In this document: piece by piece, positions 36,360 through 44,402 of the stretch | Numbering within the stretch: the stretch's first letter is position 1 | Layout: every line of letters starts with the position of its first letter | DNA from: Leptolyngbya boryana PCC 6306 | GTDB taxonomy: Bacteria > Cyanobacteriota > Cyanobacteriia > Leptolyngbyales > Leptolyngbyaceae | Reading direction: 5' to 3' | NCBI RefSeq assembly: GCF_000353285.1 | Contig: NZ_KB731324.1 | Coordinates: 5,412,577-5,476,576, forward strand | DNA: 64,000 bases | The notes under the pieces: generated by a model | The model's database searches: none | The model's input: the letters and a program-made list of their open reading frames with translations, nothing else | Told to the model about the DNA's origin: nothing | Program-made: the position numbers and the translations under genes

Positions 36360-37553
36360 ATGGGCGAAGATGCGAAGTCTGGTTTGGTTCCTAACCCACA
36401 ACCAAGTCGGTTTCAAGCGTGGCAGCAAGTGATTGGGCTAGCAATTTTGCTCGCAGCAGTCATGTTTACTTGGATGATTTATGGAGTGTTTCAACCCAGG
36501 ATTTTAAGCAGCTTAGGGTTTACAGCCTTGGCGAGTCAGTTGGGGATTTATCAAGGTTTATTGGGCGCGATCGTTGAACCTGTGGTGGGATGGAAATCGG
36601 ATCAGATTTTTCGGCGGTTGAATACGCGATTTCCGATGGTGACGTTTGGGGTGACGTTGGCGGGATTGATCTGTGTTTCGGTTTCGGTTTTGTGGCAAGA
36701 GAAGGCAGTAATGCTGGCGATTCGGAATTTTGTGCCGATTCTGACGACGGTTTGGGTGATCGCAATGATTATTTTTCGCGGACCTGCGATCGCGCTGTTG
36801 CGGCAGTTTACTCCGGCTGACTTTCCCTTAGCAAATGCAATTTTGACGCTGGTGTTTGCTTTGATGGGGGCGATGTCTCCGTTGGTAGGTCGTTTGATTA
36901 CTCAATGGGGGGCTTCGGCAACTTTTCTACTGGGAGCGCTATCGCTGGTGGTGGGGGGACTACTGTTCAAATGGTCGCAGCCGCCACTCCAACTTGCAGA
37001 AGTCACGAATGATCCGCCGATCCCGCTGAAGAAGGCGATCGCGATTTTTTGGGTTGGATTGGCAGCGGGAATTCAAAGCACGTTGTTATTTGGTTATTCG
37101 CCGCAACTGCTGCATCAGCAAATTCAATGGCTGGAGCCAGCTTATCTAACTTCGGCGATTTTGGTCATTTCTGCGGTGAGTGCTTTGCCGTTAGAACAGT
37201 TTGCATTGACTTGGGGGGTGCATCGATCGATGTTGATGAGTTTTTCGGTGATCGCGTTATTGTTAGGCGTGTTGAATGCGCCTGCTAATTGGCTGTTTCT
37301 GGTGCTTTTTGGCTTGGCATTTGGATTGTTGTTTATTAGTCAAATTCCTTATGCTTTGGGAGCGGTTCCGAGTAATCAAGCGGGGTTTGGAACGGGACTT
37401 TATTTTGGGGGAATTGGGGGTGGATCGGCGATCGTGAGTTGGGCGTTGGGAAGTCAACCTGTGTCAAGTAGCATCATACTCTGGGGATTTTTGGCGACGG
37501 TGATCGGAGGGATTGGGCTAATCGGTACGAGACGCGATCGCAACTTGCTCTAA
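36360..37553 (+). CDS. MFS transporter
   Basis: A 397-residue protein with about 12 membrane helices beginning near residue 25 (VIGLAILLAAVMFTWMIYGV). The loop between helices 2 and 3 reads GAIVEPVVGWKSDQIFRRLN, a variant of the MFS signature GxxxDrxGrr. FGFGTG-type glycine motifs occur late (AGFGTGLYFGGIGGGSAIVS). The substrate is unknown. The gene is G-rich on the coding strand compared with its neighbours. It is followed by lepB after 93 bp, with no clear functional link. Confidence 0.82.
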   Translation: MGEDAKSGLVPNPQPSRFQAWQQVIGLAILLAAVMFTWMIYGVFQPRILSSLGFTALASQLGIYQGLLGAIVEPVVGWKSDQIFRRLNTRFPMVTFGVTLAGLICVSVSVLWQEKAVMLAIRNFVPILTTVWVIAMIIFRGPAIALLRQFTPADFPLANAILTLVFALMGAMSPLVGRLITQWGASATFLLGALSLVVGGLLFKWSQPPLQLAEVTNDPPIPLKKAIAIFWVGLAAGIQSTLLFGYSPQLLHQQIQWLEPAYLTSAILVISAVSALPLEQFALTWGVHRSMLMSFSVIALLLGVLNAPANWLFLVLFGLAFGLLFISQIPYALGAVPSNQAGFGTGLYFGGIGGGSAIVSWALGSQPVSSSIILWGFLATVIGGIGLIGTRRDRNLL

Positions 37554-37646
37554 AAAATTCTGAAAGTTCAAACTTGCTTGTGTAGATTAGACTGAGAACG
37601 AAGGTTTTCAAATCAGCCTACACAATCTTTATCTGTTTAAGGTGAA

Positions 37647-38237
37647 ATGAATCGAGTGGATAACCCGGCTCCTAACAACAAAGTGCGTCAGAAAGACGAA
37701 AATCCCTGGCTAGAGGGACTCAAAACGATCGGTTTAAGTGCCGTTCTAGCGATCGGGATTCGGCAGTTTGTTGCGGAAGCCCGTTATATTCCATCTGGGT
37801 CGATGTTGCCGACGCTGCAAATTAACGATCGTTTGATCATTGATAAAATCAGCTATCGCTTCAATAACCCTCAACGCGGCGATATTGTAGTTTTCGCTCC
37901 GACTCCTGCTCTAGAGAAACAAAATTTTCACGATGCGTTTATTAAGCGTGTGATTGGGTTGCCGGGGGATAAGGTGCAGGTCAAGGGCAATCGAGTTTAT
38001 GTGAATGACCAGCCGTTGCGCGAAAATTATATTGGAAAAGATGAAGCGCCCCAGTATGAATGGGGACCGCAAGTGATTCCGCCTGATTCTTATTTGGTGC
38101 TGGGCGACAATCGCAATAATAGCTATGACAGTCACTACTGGGGATTTGTCCCACGCGACAAGATTATTGGACGGGCAGTGGTGAGATTCTGGCCTCCGAA
38201 TCGGGCAGGTGAGATTACGCCAGAGCCTCAGTATTAA
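37647..38237 (+). CDS. lepB: Signal peptidase I
   Basis: A 196-residue type I signal peptidase that cleaves signal peptides at the outer face of the cytoplasmic or thylakoid membrane. A single N-terminal helix ([13 protein letters not shown]) is followed by the catalytic Ser in SGSMLPTL and the general-base Lys in [13 protein letters not shown]. Boxes D and E read [15 protein letters not shown] and [10 protein letters not shown]. The length is typical of cyanobacterial LepB. Its 3' end overlaps the convergent dihydroorotase-like gene by 23 bp. Confidence 0.95.
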   Translation: MNRVDNPAPNNKVRQKDENPWLEGLKTIGLSAVLAIGIRQFVAEARYIPSGSMLPTLQINDRLIIDKISYRFNNPQRGDIVVFAPTPALEKQNFHDAFIKRVIGLPGDKVQVKGNRVYVNDQPLRENYIGKDEAPQYEWGPQVIPPDSYLVLGDNRNNSYDSHYWGFVPRDKIIGRAVVRFWPPNRAGEITPEPQY

Positions 38238-39444
38238 AGATTTCTAGGACTCGACCTGTAATTGAGTGGTTGAGCCAAGAGGTATTTGTGGACAGCGATC
38301 GTAGATTTGAGTGATCGACTGTCCATTTTTCATTGGGAGCGAACAAGATCAAATCTTTGGACTGAAAAGATTGATTGAGGCACTGGGCTGAGCGTGTGGT
38401 TAAGCTTTGCCAGAGCGTTAGGGCAGACCAGCGACCGGATTCGACTAAATTTGACCAGAGTAGGGGTAGAGCGAGTTCTAAGCCGATCACTCCTGGAGGG
38501 GCTTCGCCAAATGCGACGGTTTTTTCTTCGTAGGTGTAGGGGCTGTGATCGACTGCGATCGCGTCGATAATGCCATCTTGAACGGCTTGGATTAAAGCGT
38601 CTCGATCGTGCTTGTTGCCTAAGGGTGGGTCGAGTCTCAGATTGGGATCATAGGTTCCGACGGCATCTGTATCTAAGAGTAAGTGGAGCCAAGTGGTGCT
38701 GGCTGTGACGGGTACGCCTCGTGATTTGGCATCGCGAATCAGTTCGACTCCTCGTGCTGTTGAAATTCGCATGAGATGAACGGGTGTGCCAATTTCTGCG
38801 ACGCATTCGAGTAGGGCGGACAAGGGGGCTGATTCTGCCATTGTCGGGACTCCAGGCAGACCGAATCGCATTGAGTTTGCGCCTTGTCGGATTACGCCTT
38901 TCCCGGCTAGTCCTGGATCACAAGCCCAGAGTGCGACGGGTTTTTGAATGGGGTGGAGATATTCTAGAGCGCGACGAATCAGCGTTAAATTGGGAAGTGC
39001 TTTTCCGTCGGTGAATCCAATAATTCCGGCTGCGGCTAATTCTGCGAGTTCGGTCAGTTGTTGACCTTCTGTTCCGAGCGTGAGTGCGCCCCAGCAGTTG
39101 ACTTTGGGGAATTTGGTGCGAATTTGGGTGACGCTTGCGGGATTGTCGATCGCGGGATGGGTATCGGGGAGGAGATTGAGTTGAGTGAAGCCTCCGGCGA
39201 TCGCGGCTTGTTCGATCGAGGTGAGCGTTTCGCGTTCTTCAAATCCGGGTTCACCGCTGTGACTGTAGAGATCGATGAGTCCGGGGGCGAGAATTTTGCC
39301 AGCGCAGGGTTGAATTTGCGTGTCTGGGGGAATTTCAGAGGGTGCGAATGCGCGGATAATCCCGTCTTCAATTAAAACGTCGGTGATGCGATCGACATTT
39401 GCAACCGGATCAAGCGATCGAACTTGCTGGAGCAGAACAAACAT
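38215..39444 (-). CDS. pyrC: Dihydroorotase-like protein with degenerate metal site
   Basis: A 409-residue amidohydrolase-fold protein aligned over its full length with type I dihydroorotases ([51 protein letters not shown]). The metal ligands are not kept: the first His of the D-x-HxH motif is Tyr (DLYSHSG), the HCED region reads LWACDPG, the VHLxHxS His is Arg (VHLMRIST), and DHAPH reads DHSPY. The last Asp remains. A catalytically dead partner of aspartate carbamoyltransferase, like the pyrC' proteins of other bacteria, is the likely role. I take ATG 39444 (MFVLLQQV) over 39456. Confidence 0.82.
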   Translation of the reverse strand: MFVLLQQVRSLDPVANVDRITDVLIEDGIIRAFAPSEIPPDTQIQPCAGKILAPGLIDLYSHSGEPGFEERETLTSIEQAAIAGGFTQLNLLPDTHPAIDNPASVTQIRTKFPKVNCWGALTLGTEGQQLTELAELAAAGIIGFTDGKALPNLTLIRRALEYLHPIQKPVALWACDPGLAGKGVIRQGANSMRFGLPGVPTMAESAPLSALLECVAEIGTPVHLMRISTARGVELIRDAKSRGVPVTASTTWLHLLLDTDAVGTYDPNLRLDPPLGNKHDRDALIQAVQDGIIDAIAVDHSPYTYEEKTVAFGEAPPGVIGLELALPLLWSNLVESGRWSALTLWQSLTTRSAQCLNQSFQSKDLILFAPNEKWTVDHSNLRSLSTNTSWLNHSITGRVLEIFNTEALA

Positions 39445-39557
39445 AGTTTTGTGCAACGAATAAAACAGGAGAATGAGATCGAGTAGGATGCTTCCCGTTC
39501 AATATTTAAGTACGGTTTCGCATCCTATCTTGCACTCTCTACCTTTTTCTTGAGAGA

Positions 39558-40883
39558 TTAAAGTGCGCCTGCGGCAGTCTTGTCTAAAACACCTCCTAAA
39601 TGGGTTGTGATATTCATTGCCATTAGTAAGGGCGTTGCATCGTTGCCTTTGGGATAGTCGATGACGCTGACGGCACCGTTCCCTTGTTTGAAGTTCCAGA
39701 AAGAGGCTGTGGTTAAGCCGGAGATGTAGCAAAGAATTGCTTTATTGATGGCATCGTGTGCAACGACGAGGACGGTTTCTCCGGGTTGGGCATTCTTAAC
39801 AATCTCGTTCCATCCAGCGATCGCTCGATCCCAAACTTGCTGCAAATTCTCGCCTTCTGGCATTTGGACGGTTTCAGGGCGACTTTGCCATTGCTCTAGC
39901 AAACCGGGATAGTCTGCTTCGATTTCAGATTCAAACTTCCCTTCCCAGAGTCCGTGACTAATTTCGCGCAGGTCGTCGCGCAGTTTTAAGTCAATGTCGG
40001 GATGATGTTTCAGAATGAGTTCTGCGGTTTCTTTGGGGCGTGCCATTGAACTGCTGACGGCGGAATCAATGGAGACAGATTTAAGGAATTCGCCAGCCTG
40101 GGAGGCTTGAACTCGTCCGTTGTCGTTGAGGGGAACATCGATTTGTCCTTGGAAGCGTCCTTGGCGGTTCCATTCGGTTTCACCATGTCGGACGAGTAAG
40201 AGGCGTGCGCCTTTGTGTTTGGGACGGAGTTTGGGGATGGTTTCGCCTAAATGAGAGGTGACGTTGAGGGATTCGATTTGAACGGTTTGTCCAAAATCGC
40301 CGGAGAAGTTGAGAACGGTGATGCCGCAGTTGGAGATGTGGAATCGTTGATAGTCAGCGGGTTCTAGTCCGATCGCGGTATTGATTAAGGCGCGATTAAT
40401 GCCACTATGGGCGACGATCAAGAGGGTTTGATTGGCGTGGTGGGGAATGGTCGATCGCCAGAATCGTTCTGCTTGCTCGTATAAGTCTTGAACTGGAGCG
40501 AGTTCGCTGCCATCGGGTAGCGTCATTCTGACTTTATGTGGCTCGGTGTGCCAGTAGTCATACATTTCAGGATATTTTTCTTGGACTTCGCTGAAGAGCA
40601 TTCCTTCCCAAAGAAAAACATTGATTTCTTTTAAATAGTCTGTGACTTGCAGAGCGGGGGGATTGTCTAATCCTTCAAAAATCACTTCGGCTGTGCGTTT
40701 TGCACGTTGGAGTGGGCTGGTATAGATGGCATCGAATTGCAAGTCTTTGAGGGCTTTTGCAACCTGGGTTGCCATGATTTCTCCTTTTTCGGTCAAGGTG
40801 GAGAGATCACAATGCCCCTGCGCTCTTTTTTCAACGTTGTAGCTGCTTTCACCGTGGCGGACGAGAATTACACGAGTCGTCAT
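39558..40883 (-). CDS. Double-domain histidine phosphatase (phosphoglycerate mutase family, PspA-like)
   Basis: A 441-residue protein with two tandem histidine-phosphatase domains. Domain 1 (1-215) has the phospho-His motif LVRHGESSYN and a second His in LIVAHSGIN. Domain 2 (about 225-420) has LVRHGETEWNRQG and VLVVAHDAIN. Both active sites appear intact. The arrangement matches the cyanobacterial phosphoserine phosphatase PspA (Synechocystis slr1124), so a role in serine synthesis is likely. A sugar-phosphate phosphatase cannot be excluded. A DUF3110 gene is divergent, 127 bp away. Confidence 0.88.
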   Translation of the reverse strand: MTTRVILVRHGESSYNVEKRAQGHCDLSTLTEKGEIMATQVAKALKDLQFDAIYTSPLQRAKRTAEVIFEGLDNPPALQVTDYLKEINVFLWEGMLFSEVQEKYPEMYDYWHTEPHKVRMTLPDGSELAPVQDLYEQAERFWRSTIPHHANQTLLIVAHSGINRALINTAIGLEPADYQRFHISNCGITVLNFSGDFGQTVQIESLNVTSHLGETIPKLRPKHKGARLLLVRHGETEWNRQGRFQGQIDVPLNDNGRVQASQAGEFLKSVSIDSAVSSSMARPKETAELILKHHPDIDLKLRDDLREISHGLWEGKFESEIEADYPGLLEQWQSRPETVQMPEGENLQQVWDRAIAGWNEIVKNAQPGETVLVVAHDAINKAILCYISGLTTASFWNFKQGNGAVSVIDYPKGNDATPLLMAMNITTHLGGVLDKTAAGAL

Positions 40884-41010
40884 AGATTTTGGGGCAAAAA
40901 AGTCAGGATGATTCTATCGTGTTCGTGTGTCAAATGATGAGAAATCTAAAGTAGCGATCGAACATAATTGCAGTACCCTTGGATCTAGTCCATCCATCTT
41001 CACTAGAGCC

Positions 41011-41409
41011 ATGCAAGTTTTCGTTCTGCTGTTCAATGCTGACACCGATAATCCGGGGATTCATACGATTAGCGTGGGAACTCAGAATTTGGTGTTGATG
41101 TTTGCGCAACAAGATGATGCGGAGCGGTACGCGATGATGCTGGAGGCGCAGGATTTTGCGGTTCCGACGGTGGAAAAGATTGATCAAGAAGAGATTGAAG
41201 AGTTTTGTCAGGATGCGGGCTATGAGGCGTATCTGATTCCTGAGAATTTTATGCCGCAAAATGAGTTTGAGCGGTTGTTGTTGGCTCCGCCTGAGGCGAA
41301 TCGTGAAGAGACGGATTGGAGCAGTGAGGATAAGCCGGAACGTGAGGAGTCGGAACTGTCGAATGGGGAACTCGATCGCATTCGTCGCCAGTTAGAAGGG
41401 TTGCTTTGA
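41011..41409 (+). CDS. DUF3110 domain-containing protein
   Basis: A 132-residue protein starting MQVFVLLFNADTDNPGIHTI. DUF3110 covers the first 85 residues (NLVLMFAQQDDAERYAMMLE, PTVEKIDQEEIEEFCQDAGY). The tail is acidic and disordered and ends in a short helix (DRIRRQLEGLL). I prefer ATG 41011 because the longer in-frame start (40927) adds an unconserved Ser-rich leader. The family is restricted to cyanobacteria and plants, and the function is unknown. It is divergent from the histidine phosphatase gene. Confidence 0.85.
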   Translation: MQVFVLLFNADTDNPGIHTISVGTQNLVLMFAQQDDAERYAMMLEAQDFAVPTVEKIDQEEIEEFCQDAGYEAYLIPENFMPQNEFERLLLAPPEANREETDWSSEDKPEREESELSNGELDRIRRQLEGLL

Positions 41410-41414
41410 GTTTT

Positions 41415-41465
41415 AGTCTCAATGTCTCAAACGGGTTTTATCAATAGACTCATTCTGAGTCTCAA
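41415..41465. repeat. GTCTC/GAGAC repeat cluster 1
   Basis: Within 51 bp: AGTCTCA, TGTCTCA, AGACTCA and GAGTCTCAAG. It lies just after the DUF3110 stop codon. Similar clusters are at 42118-42246, 49241-49294 and 49751-49792. Confidence 0.5.
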
Positions 41466-41657
41466 GTGATTTGATTAAAGCGATCGTTAGGCTTCTGCGA
41501 CATGGTATCGAACTCATTGCGTGCTCGAATCTTGACCAACATTGAAAAAGGGGAAGTTTTGAGAAGACGGAAACGATCGAGCACGGGGTAACGAAAGTGA
41601 GGCAGGCGATCGCGGCGCTCAACTCTACGATCGCCGTTGATGCTTGAAGCTGAAAGC

Positions 41658-42029
41658 TTACTGCATAGAATGTAAGCCGAACAGATTGCCTTCGGTATCA
41701 GCAACTAATGAGATGAAACCATACTCTCCGATCGACATCTTAGTTTTTTGAATTCGACCGCCGAATTCTTTGACTCTACTTTCTTCTACTGCACAGTCAT
41801 CGCAACTGAAATAGATCAGAGTACTGTTACCTCCCGATGAAACTCCAGGCATTTTTACTAATGCACCCGCTGCACCTTCGCTTCCCATCTGCATCGGAAA
41901 GCTCCACATTTCTAAATCCGGGTTGTTCAGACTTTCTAGTTTGCGTTGAAAAACAGATTCGTAGAAGGCTTTAGCTCGATCCATGTCTTGCACATAGATT
42001 TCAAACCAGATGACGGGATTGCTATTCAT
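41658..42029 (-). CDS. VOC family protein (glyoxalase/bleomycin-resistance fold)
   Basis: A 123-residue protein with paired beta-alpha-beta-beta-beta modules. It begins MNSNPVIWFEIYVQDMDRAK, followed by FYESVFQRKLE, the middle strand STLIYFSCDDC and the end GYISLV-like GFISLVADTEGNLFGLHSMQ. This matches short VOC proteins that form dimers with a metal or ligand site. The specific reaction is unknown. GTCTC-type repeat clusters flank the gene on both sides. Confidence 0.85.
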   Translation of the reverse strand: MNSNPVIWFEIYVQDMDRAKAFYESVFQRKLESLNNPDLEMWSFPMQMGSEGAAGALVKMPGVSSGGNSTLIYFSCDDCAVEESRVKEFGGRIQKTKMSIGEYGFISLVADTEGNLFGLHSMQ

Positions 42030-42117
42030 CGTTGCCTCGCTGAATATAGTACAAGTATATTGTAGAGCGGGTCAGTTCAGCGATCGTCGATCTGTTGAGA
42101 ATTGTAATACTCGATTT

Positions 42118-42246
42118 TGAGTCTCGTTTTCTCAAAACTGTTTTATTGCTGGACTTAAAACGAGTCTTGTTTAAGACTTTGCGCGACAAATATGTCTCGC
42201 CTGAGACTTACTTTAAGTCTCATAACGTGTCTTAAATAAGAAAAAG
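42118..42246. repeat. GTCTC/GAGAC repeat cluster 2
   Basis: It contains TGAGTCTC at 42118, the inverted pair AGTCTT-GTTT-AAGACT (42163-42178), TGTCTCG at 42193, the perfect 9-bp inverted repeat TGAGACTTA-CTT-TAAGTCTCA (42202-42222), and then GTGTCTTAAATAAGAAAAAG. The last block is nearly repeated at 49261-49294. Confidence 0.6.
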
Positions 42247-42306
42247 ATGGTACGAGCCACGTGAACAATCACAATTGAGGCAACGATAGCGCTGTTTGCC
42301 TACCCT
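42235..42306 (-). pseudogene. IS1-type InsA fragment
   Basis: In a longer frame (42232-42444) only the C-terminal 22 codons resemble a protein: VGKQRYRCLNCDCSRGSYHL. They align with the InsA zinc-finger segment of the intact IS1 copy nearby (AGKQRYCCRNLECSRRSF). The remaining upstream codons show no similarity. I read this as a scrap of an older IS1-family insertion. Confidence 0.5.
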
Positions 42307-42456
42307 GGAAAGTTTGGAAAAAGACATCTGCTCTTGTTGGGATGAACTTCTGAAAACAAGCACAAAGTTTCTTTTAGTCTTCTCATCTGTCATCGGAAAA
42401 CCGCTTAAAGTTAGAAATGGGACGATACACTTTATTCGCTTCAAGAGGTGTACATT

Positions 42457-42609
42457 ATGAAACCTGCAACTTGGTTACCTGAAGAAAAAGACGAAAAAGT
42501 AAACCAGTATCTTGATCACATCAATCGTGCTCCATACGCTACGATCGCGGCTGTATCCGTTGGGCTGTTCTGTCTATTTACGGTCATCATTCTGCTAAGC
42601 AGTTTCTAG
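42457..42609 (+). CDS. Small single-pass membrane protein, 50 residues
   Basis: ATG 42457 has AGAGGTG a few bases upstream. The protein has a charged N-terminal half (MKPATWLPEEKDEKVNQYLD) and one C-terminal membrane helix (ATIAAVSVGLFCLFTVIILL). It ends SSF. No family is recognised. A second tiny membrane protein of the same architecture starts 68 bp downstream on the same strand, so the two probably form one small operon. A role as regulatory or stress-related small membrane proteins is only a guess. Confidence 0.6.
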   Translation: MKPATWLPEEKDEKVNQYLDHINRAPYATIAAVSVGLFCLFTVIILLSSF

Positions 42610-42676
42610 GACTTCAGTTCTGAGACCCGAAATGCTTCTCATCGACTTCTAAAACCACAGACTTAAGGAGGCTGAG

Positions 42677-42811
42677 ATGGAAGCTTCTGAGTACCTGAAA
42701 ATGATTAAAGAAAGACTCATTTCTGATTCAGCAAGTTGGGGAAGCTTATTCACTCTGGCGCTTGGCATTACTGTGCTTGTAACATTGATGATGTTTTATG
42801 CACAGGGATAA
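42677..42811 (+). CDS. Small single-pass membrane protein, 44 residues
   Basis: ATG 42677 has the perfect Shine-Dalgarno motif AGGAGG six bases upstream, the strongest in this part of the window. The protein reads MEASEYLKMIKERLISDSAS, followed by a membrane helix (LFTLALGITVLVTLMMFY) and AQG. It follows the 50-residue membrane protein in the same direction and shares its layout (polar head, C-terminal helix). The DUF2808 gene follows after 90 bp. No family is recognised. Confidence 0.65.
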   Translation: MEASEYLKMIKERLISDSASWGSLFTLALGITVLVTLMMFYAQG

Positions 42812-43497
42812 CTTGTTTTCTTGAATCGCTGAGTCTTGGCATTCTAGGCCACTTCTTCACCTACTCCAATGGTTGAGATTGTTTAGAGTTGGAGTGAAAT
42901 TATGTTGAGAAAGCTATCTTCGCTGAAAGCGCGATCGCACTTCGCATCGGTATTTACGATCAGTGCAGTGCTGCTCAGTCTCTTACCGTTGACTGCGAGA
43001 GCAGGGCAAATTGGAGGACGGAGCTACTTTGAACGTGCGCCTCATCTCGTTCGGACTGCTGCTAGTAACGTTTTAGCTCATACTCCATCGGCTTATGAGT
43101 TTACGATTCAAGTGCCATCGGATGCTGGAGCAGCTTTGCAAACGGTTAGAATTGCTCAGGAGGAAAACCTCGATCGTGTCAGCTTCGATCCTTCACAAAG
43201 TCGTGCATTTCTAGGAGATCACATGGCGAGAGGGCAATCGGTTTCACTCGCCGCGATCGGTGGTGAACGCCCCAACAATAAGAGTGAGACAACCGTCACA
43301 TTTAACCCTCCGATTCAACCCGGACAAACTGTGACTGTTGTACTAGATGCAACAGCAAATCCTTGGCAGGGAGGCGTTTATTTGTTTGGAGTCACGGCTT
43401 ATCCTGAAGGAGATCAAGCTTCTGGATTGTTCGGTAGTGTTCTAGATATGTGGATATATGGCAGAATGAAAACGATGTGTTAGAGGGCTGAGTCGAG

Positions 43498-43785
43498 ATG
43501 GTCCTAGAACCTGTTCAATGTCCCGATTGCCAGAGTGTGGATGTCGTTAAGCATGGTCGCAGTGCTGCTGGAAAACAACGGTATTGTTGCCGTAACTTAG
43601 AGTGTTCGAGACGATCATTTATCTTGAACTTTAGCTATCGAGGACGACTGCCTGAAGTCAAAGCGCAAATCAGCGACATGGCAATCAACGGCAGTGGTAT
43701 TCGTGATACCGCCAGAGTGTTGAAGATTAGCCCAACGACTGTGATTGAAACGCTGAAAAAAAGTCAAGTCAACTTGAACAAGTAA
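43498..43785 (+). CDS. insA: IS1 InsA (DNA-binding protein, frameshift donor)
   Basis: A 95-residue protein with a zinc-finger head (VQCPDCQSVDVVKHGRSAAG, CCRNLECSRRSF) and a helix-turn-helix (IRDTARVLKISPTTVIETLK). In IS1, InsA binds the element ends and represses transposition. A minus-one ribosomal frameshift on an A-run fuses it to InsB' to make the active transposase. Here the run is seven A at 43756-43762, and the minus-one frame stays open from there into the downstream gene. It starts at ATG 43498, a few bases after GAGTCGAG. Confidence 0.9.
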   Translation: MVLEPVQCPDCQSVDVVKHGRSAAGKQRYCCRNLECSRRSFILNFSYRGRLPEVKAQISDMAINGSGIRDTARVLKISPTTVIETLKKSQVNLNK

Positions 43786-43829
43786 ACATAAGTCTGCTCG
43801 AACAGCACCAACCGGATAACACGGCAGTC

Positions 43830-44243
43830 ATGGTCGTCAGAGTCGAGGCGGCGGAGATGGACGAGATGTGGAGTTTTGTCGAGTCAAAGCAGCATCAACG
43901 ATGGTTGTGGCACGCGATTGACCATCAAACTGGAAAAGTCCTTGCCTATGTGCTAGCCACCCATGAAGACTCAGCTCTTAAGCAACTTCAGCAACTGTTA
44001 GCTCCTTTTTCGATTCAACGGTTTTACACCGATAGTTGGGGAGCTTACTTGCGATTGCTAGATGAGCAGCACCATACGGTTGGCAAAGCCAACACACAGC
44101 GCATTGAGCGGAAACATCTAACTTTGAGAACTCGGATCAAGCGGCTTGCCAGAAAGACGATCTGTTTTTCCAAGACTGAGAAGATGCATGATACTGTGAT
44201 TGGATTATTCATCAATCGTCATGAGTTCGGGCGAGCAGTATAA
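43830..44243 (+). CDS. insB: IS1 transposase catalytic part (InsB', expressed as InsAB')
   Basis: A 137-residue frame that is probably translated mainly as the C-terminal part of an InsA-InsB' fusion. Visible motifs: EMDEMWSFVESKQHQRWLWH, HAIDHQTGKVLAYVLATHED, FYTDSWGAYLRLL, NTQRIERKHLTLRTRIKRLA and LFINRHEFG. These are the DDE-type catalytic region of IS1 transposases. The minus-one frame joining it to InsA is open from 43757. No internal lesion is seen. Confidence 0.9.
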   Translation: MVVRVEAAEMDEMWSFVESKQHQRWLWHAIDHQTGKVLAYVLATHEDSALKQLQQLLAPFSIQRFYTDSWGAYLRLLDEQHHTVGKANTQRIERKHLTLRTRIKRLARKTICFSKTEKMHDTVIGLFINRHEFGRAV

Positions 44244-44402
44244 CGTTATGCCCACACATCTAGAACACTACCGATTGTTCTTAGGCTATGGACGCATTCA
44301 TTTGCAGTCTTACCAGTAGCTTTCTTTCAATCTGATTAGAAACAATGTAGACCCTTTGCCGTCGAGGGTCTTTTCTTTGGTTCATGAATCCATTGCTTGA
44401 CC

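Larger units (their letters stand above)
43433..44272 (+). mobile_element. IS1 family insertion sequence (840 bp)
   Basis: The terminal inverted repeats are 21 bp with one mismatch: GGTAGTGTTCTAGATATGTG at the left, and the complement of the right end begins GGTAGTGTTCTAGATGTGTG. The 8-bp target duplication GATTGTTC is at 43425-43432 and 44273-44280. It contains insA and insB' with a run of seven A between them. All parts appear complete. Confidence 0.95.
42902..44319 (+). pseudogene. DUF2808 exported protein gene interrupted by IS1
   Basis: The original gene is 42902-43432 joined to 44281-44319, with the IS1 element and one target duplication between. The intact left part encodes a signal peptide (SVFTISAVLLSLLPLTARA) and the DUF2808 body (ERAPHLVRTAASNVLAHTPS, YEFTIQVPSDAGAALQTVRI, NPPIQPGQTVTVVLDATANP, GVTAYPEGDQASGLF). 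As it stands, the frame runs 16 codons into the IS and stops at 43483. Removing the IS restores GLF-LGYGRIHLQSYQ and a stop at 44319, the normal end of the family (189 residues). The function of DUF2808 is unknown; loss of the last 12 residues may or may not inactivate it. Confidence 0.88.

Noticed and set aside
39480-39530. Possible terminator AGGATGC...GCATCCT after the histidine phosphatase gene
   Set aside because: The loop is about 26 bases and no T run follows on the correct strand, so I do not call it.
41462-41704. 80-codon minus-strand frame between DUF3110 and VOC genes
   Set aside because: It runs into the VOC gene out of frame, has no recognisable motif, and its Arg-rich composition fits a chance frame over GATCG-rich DNA.
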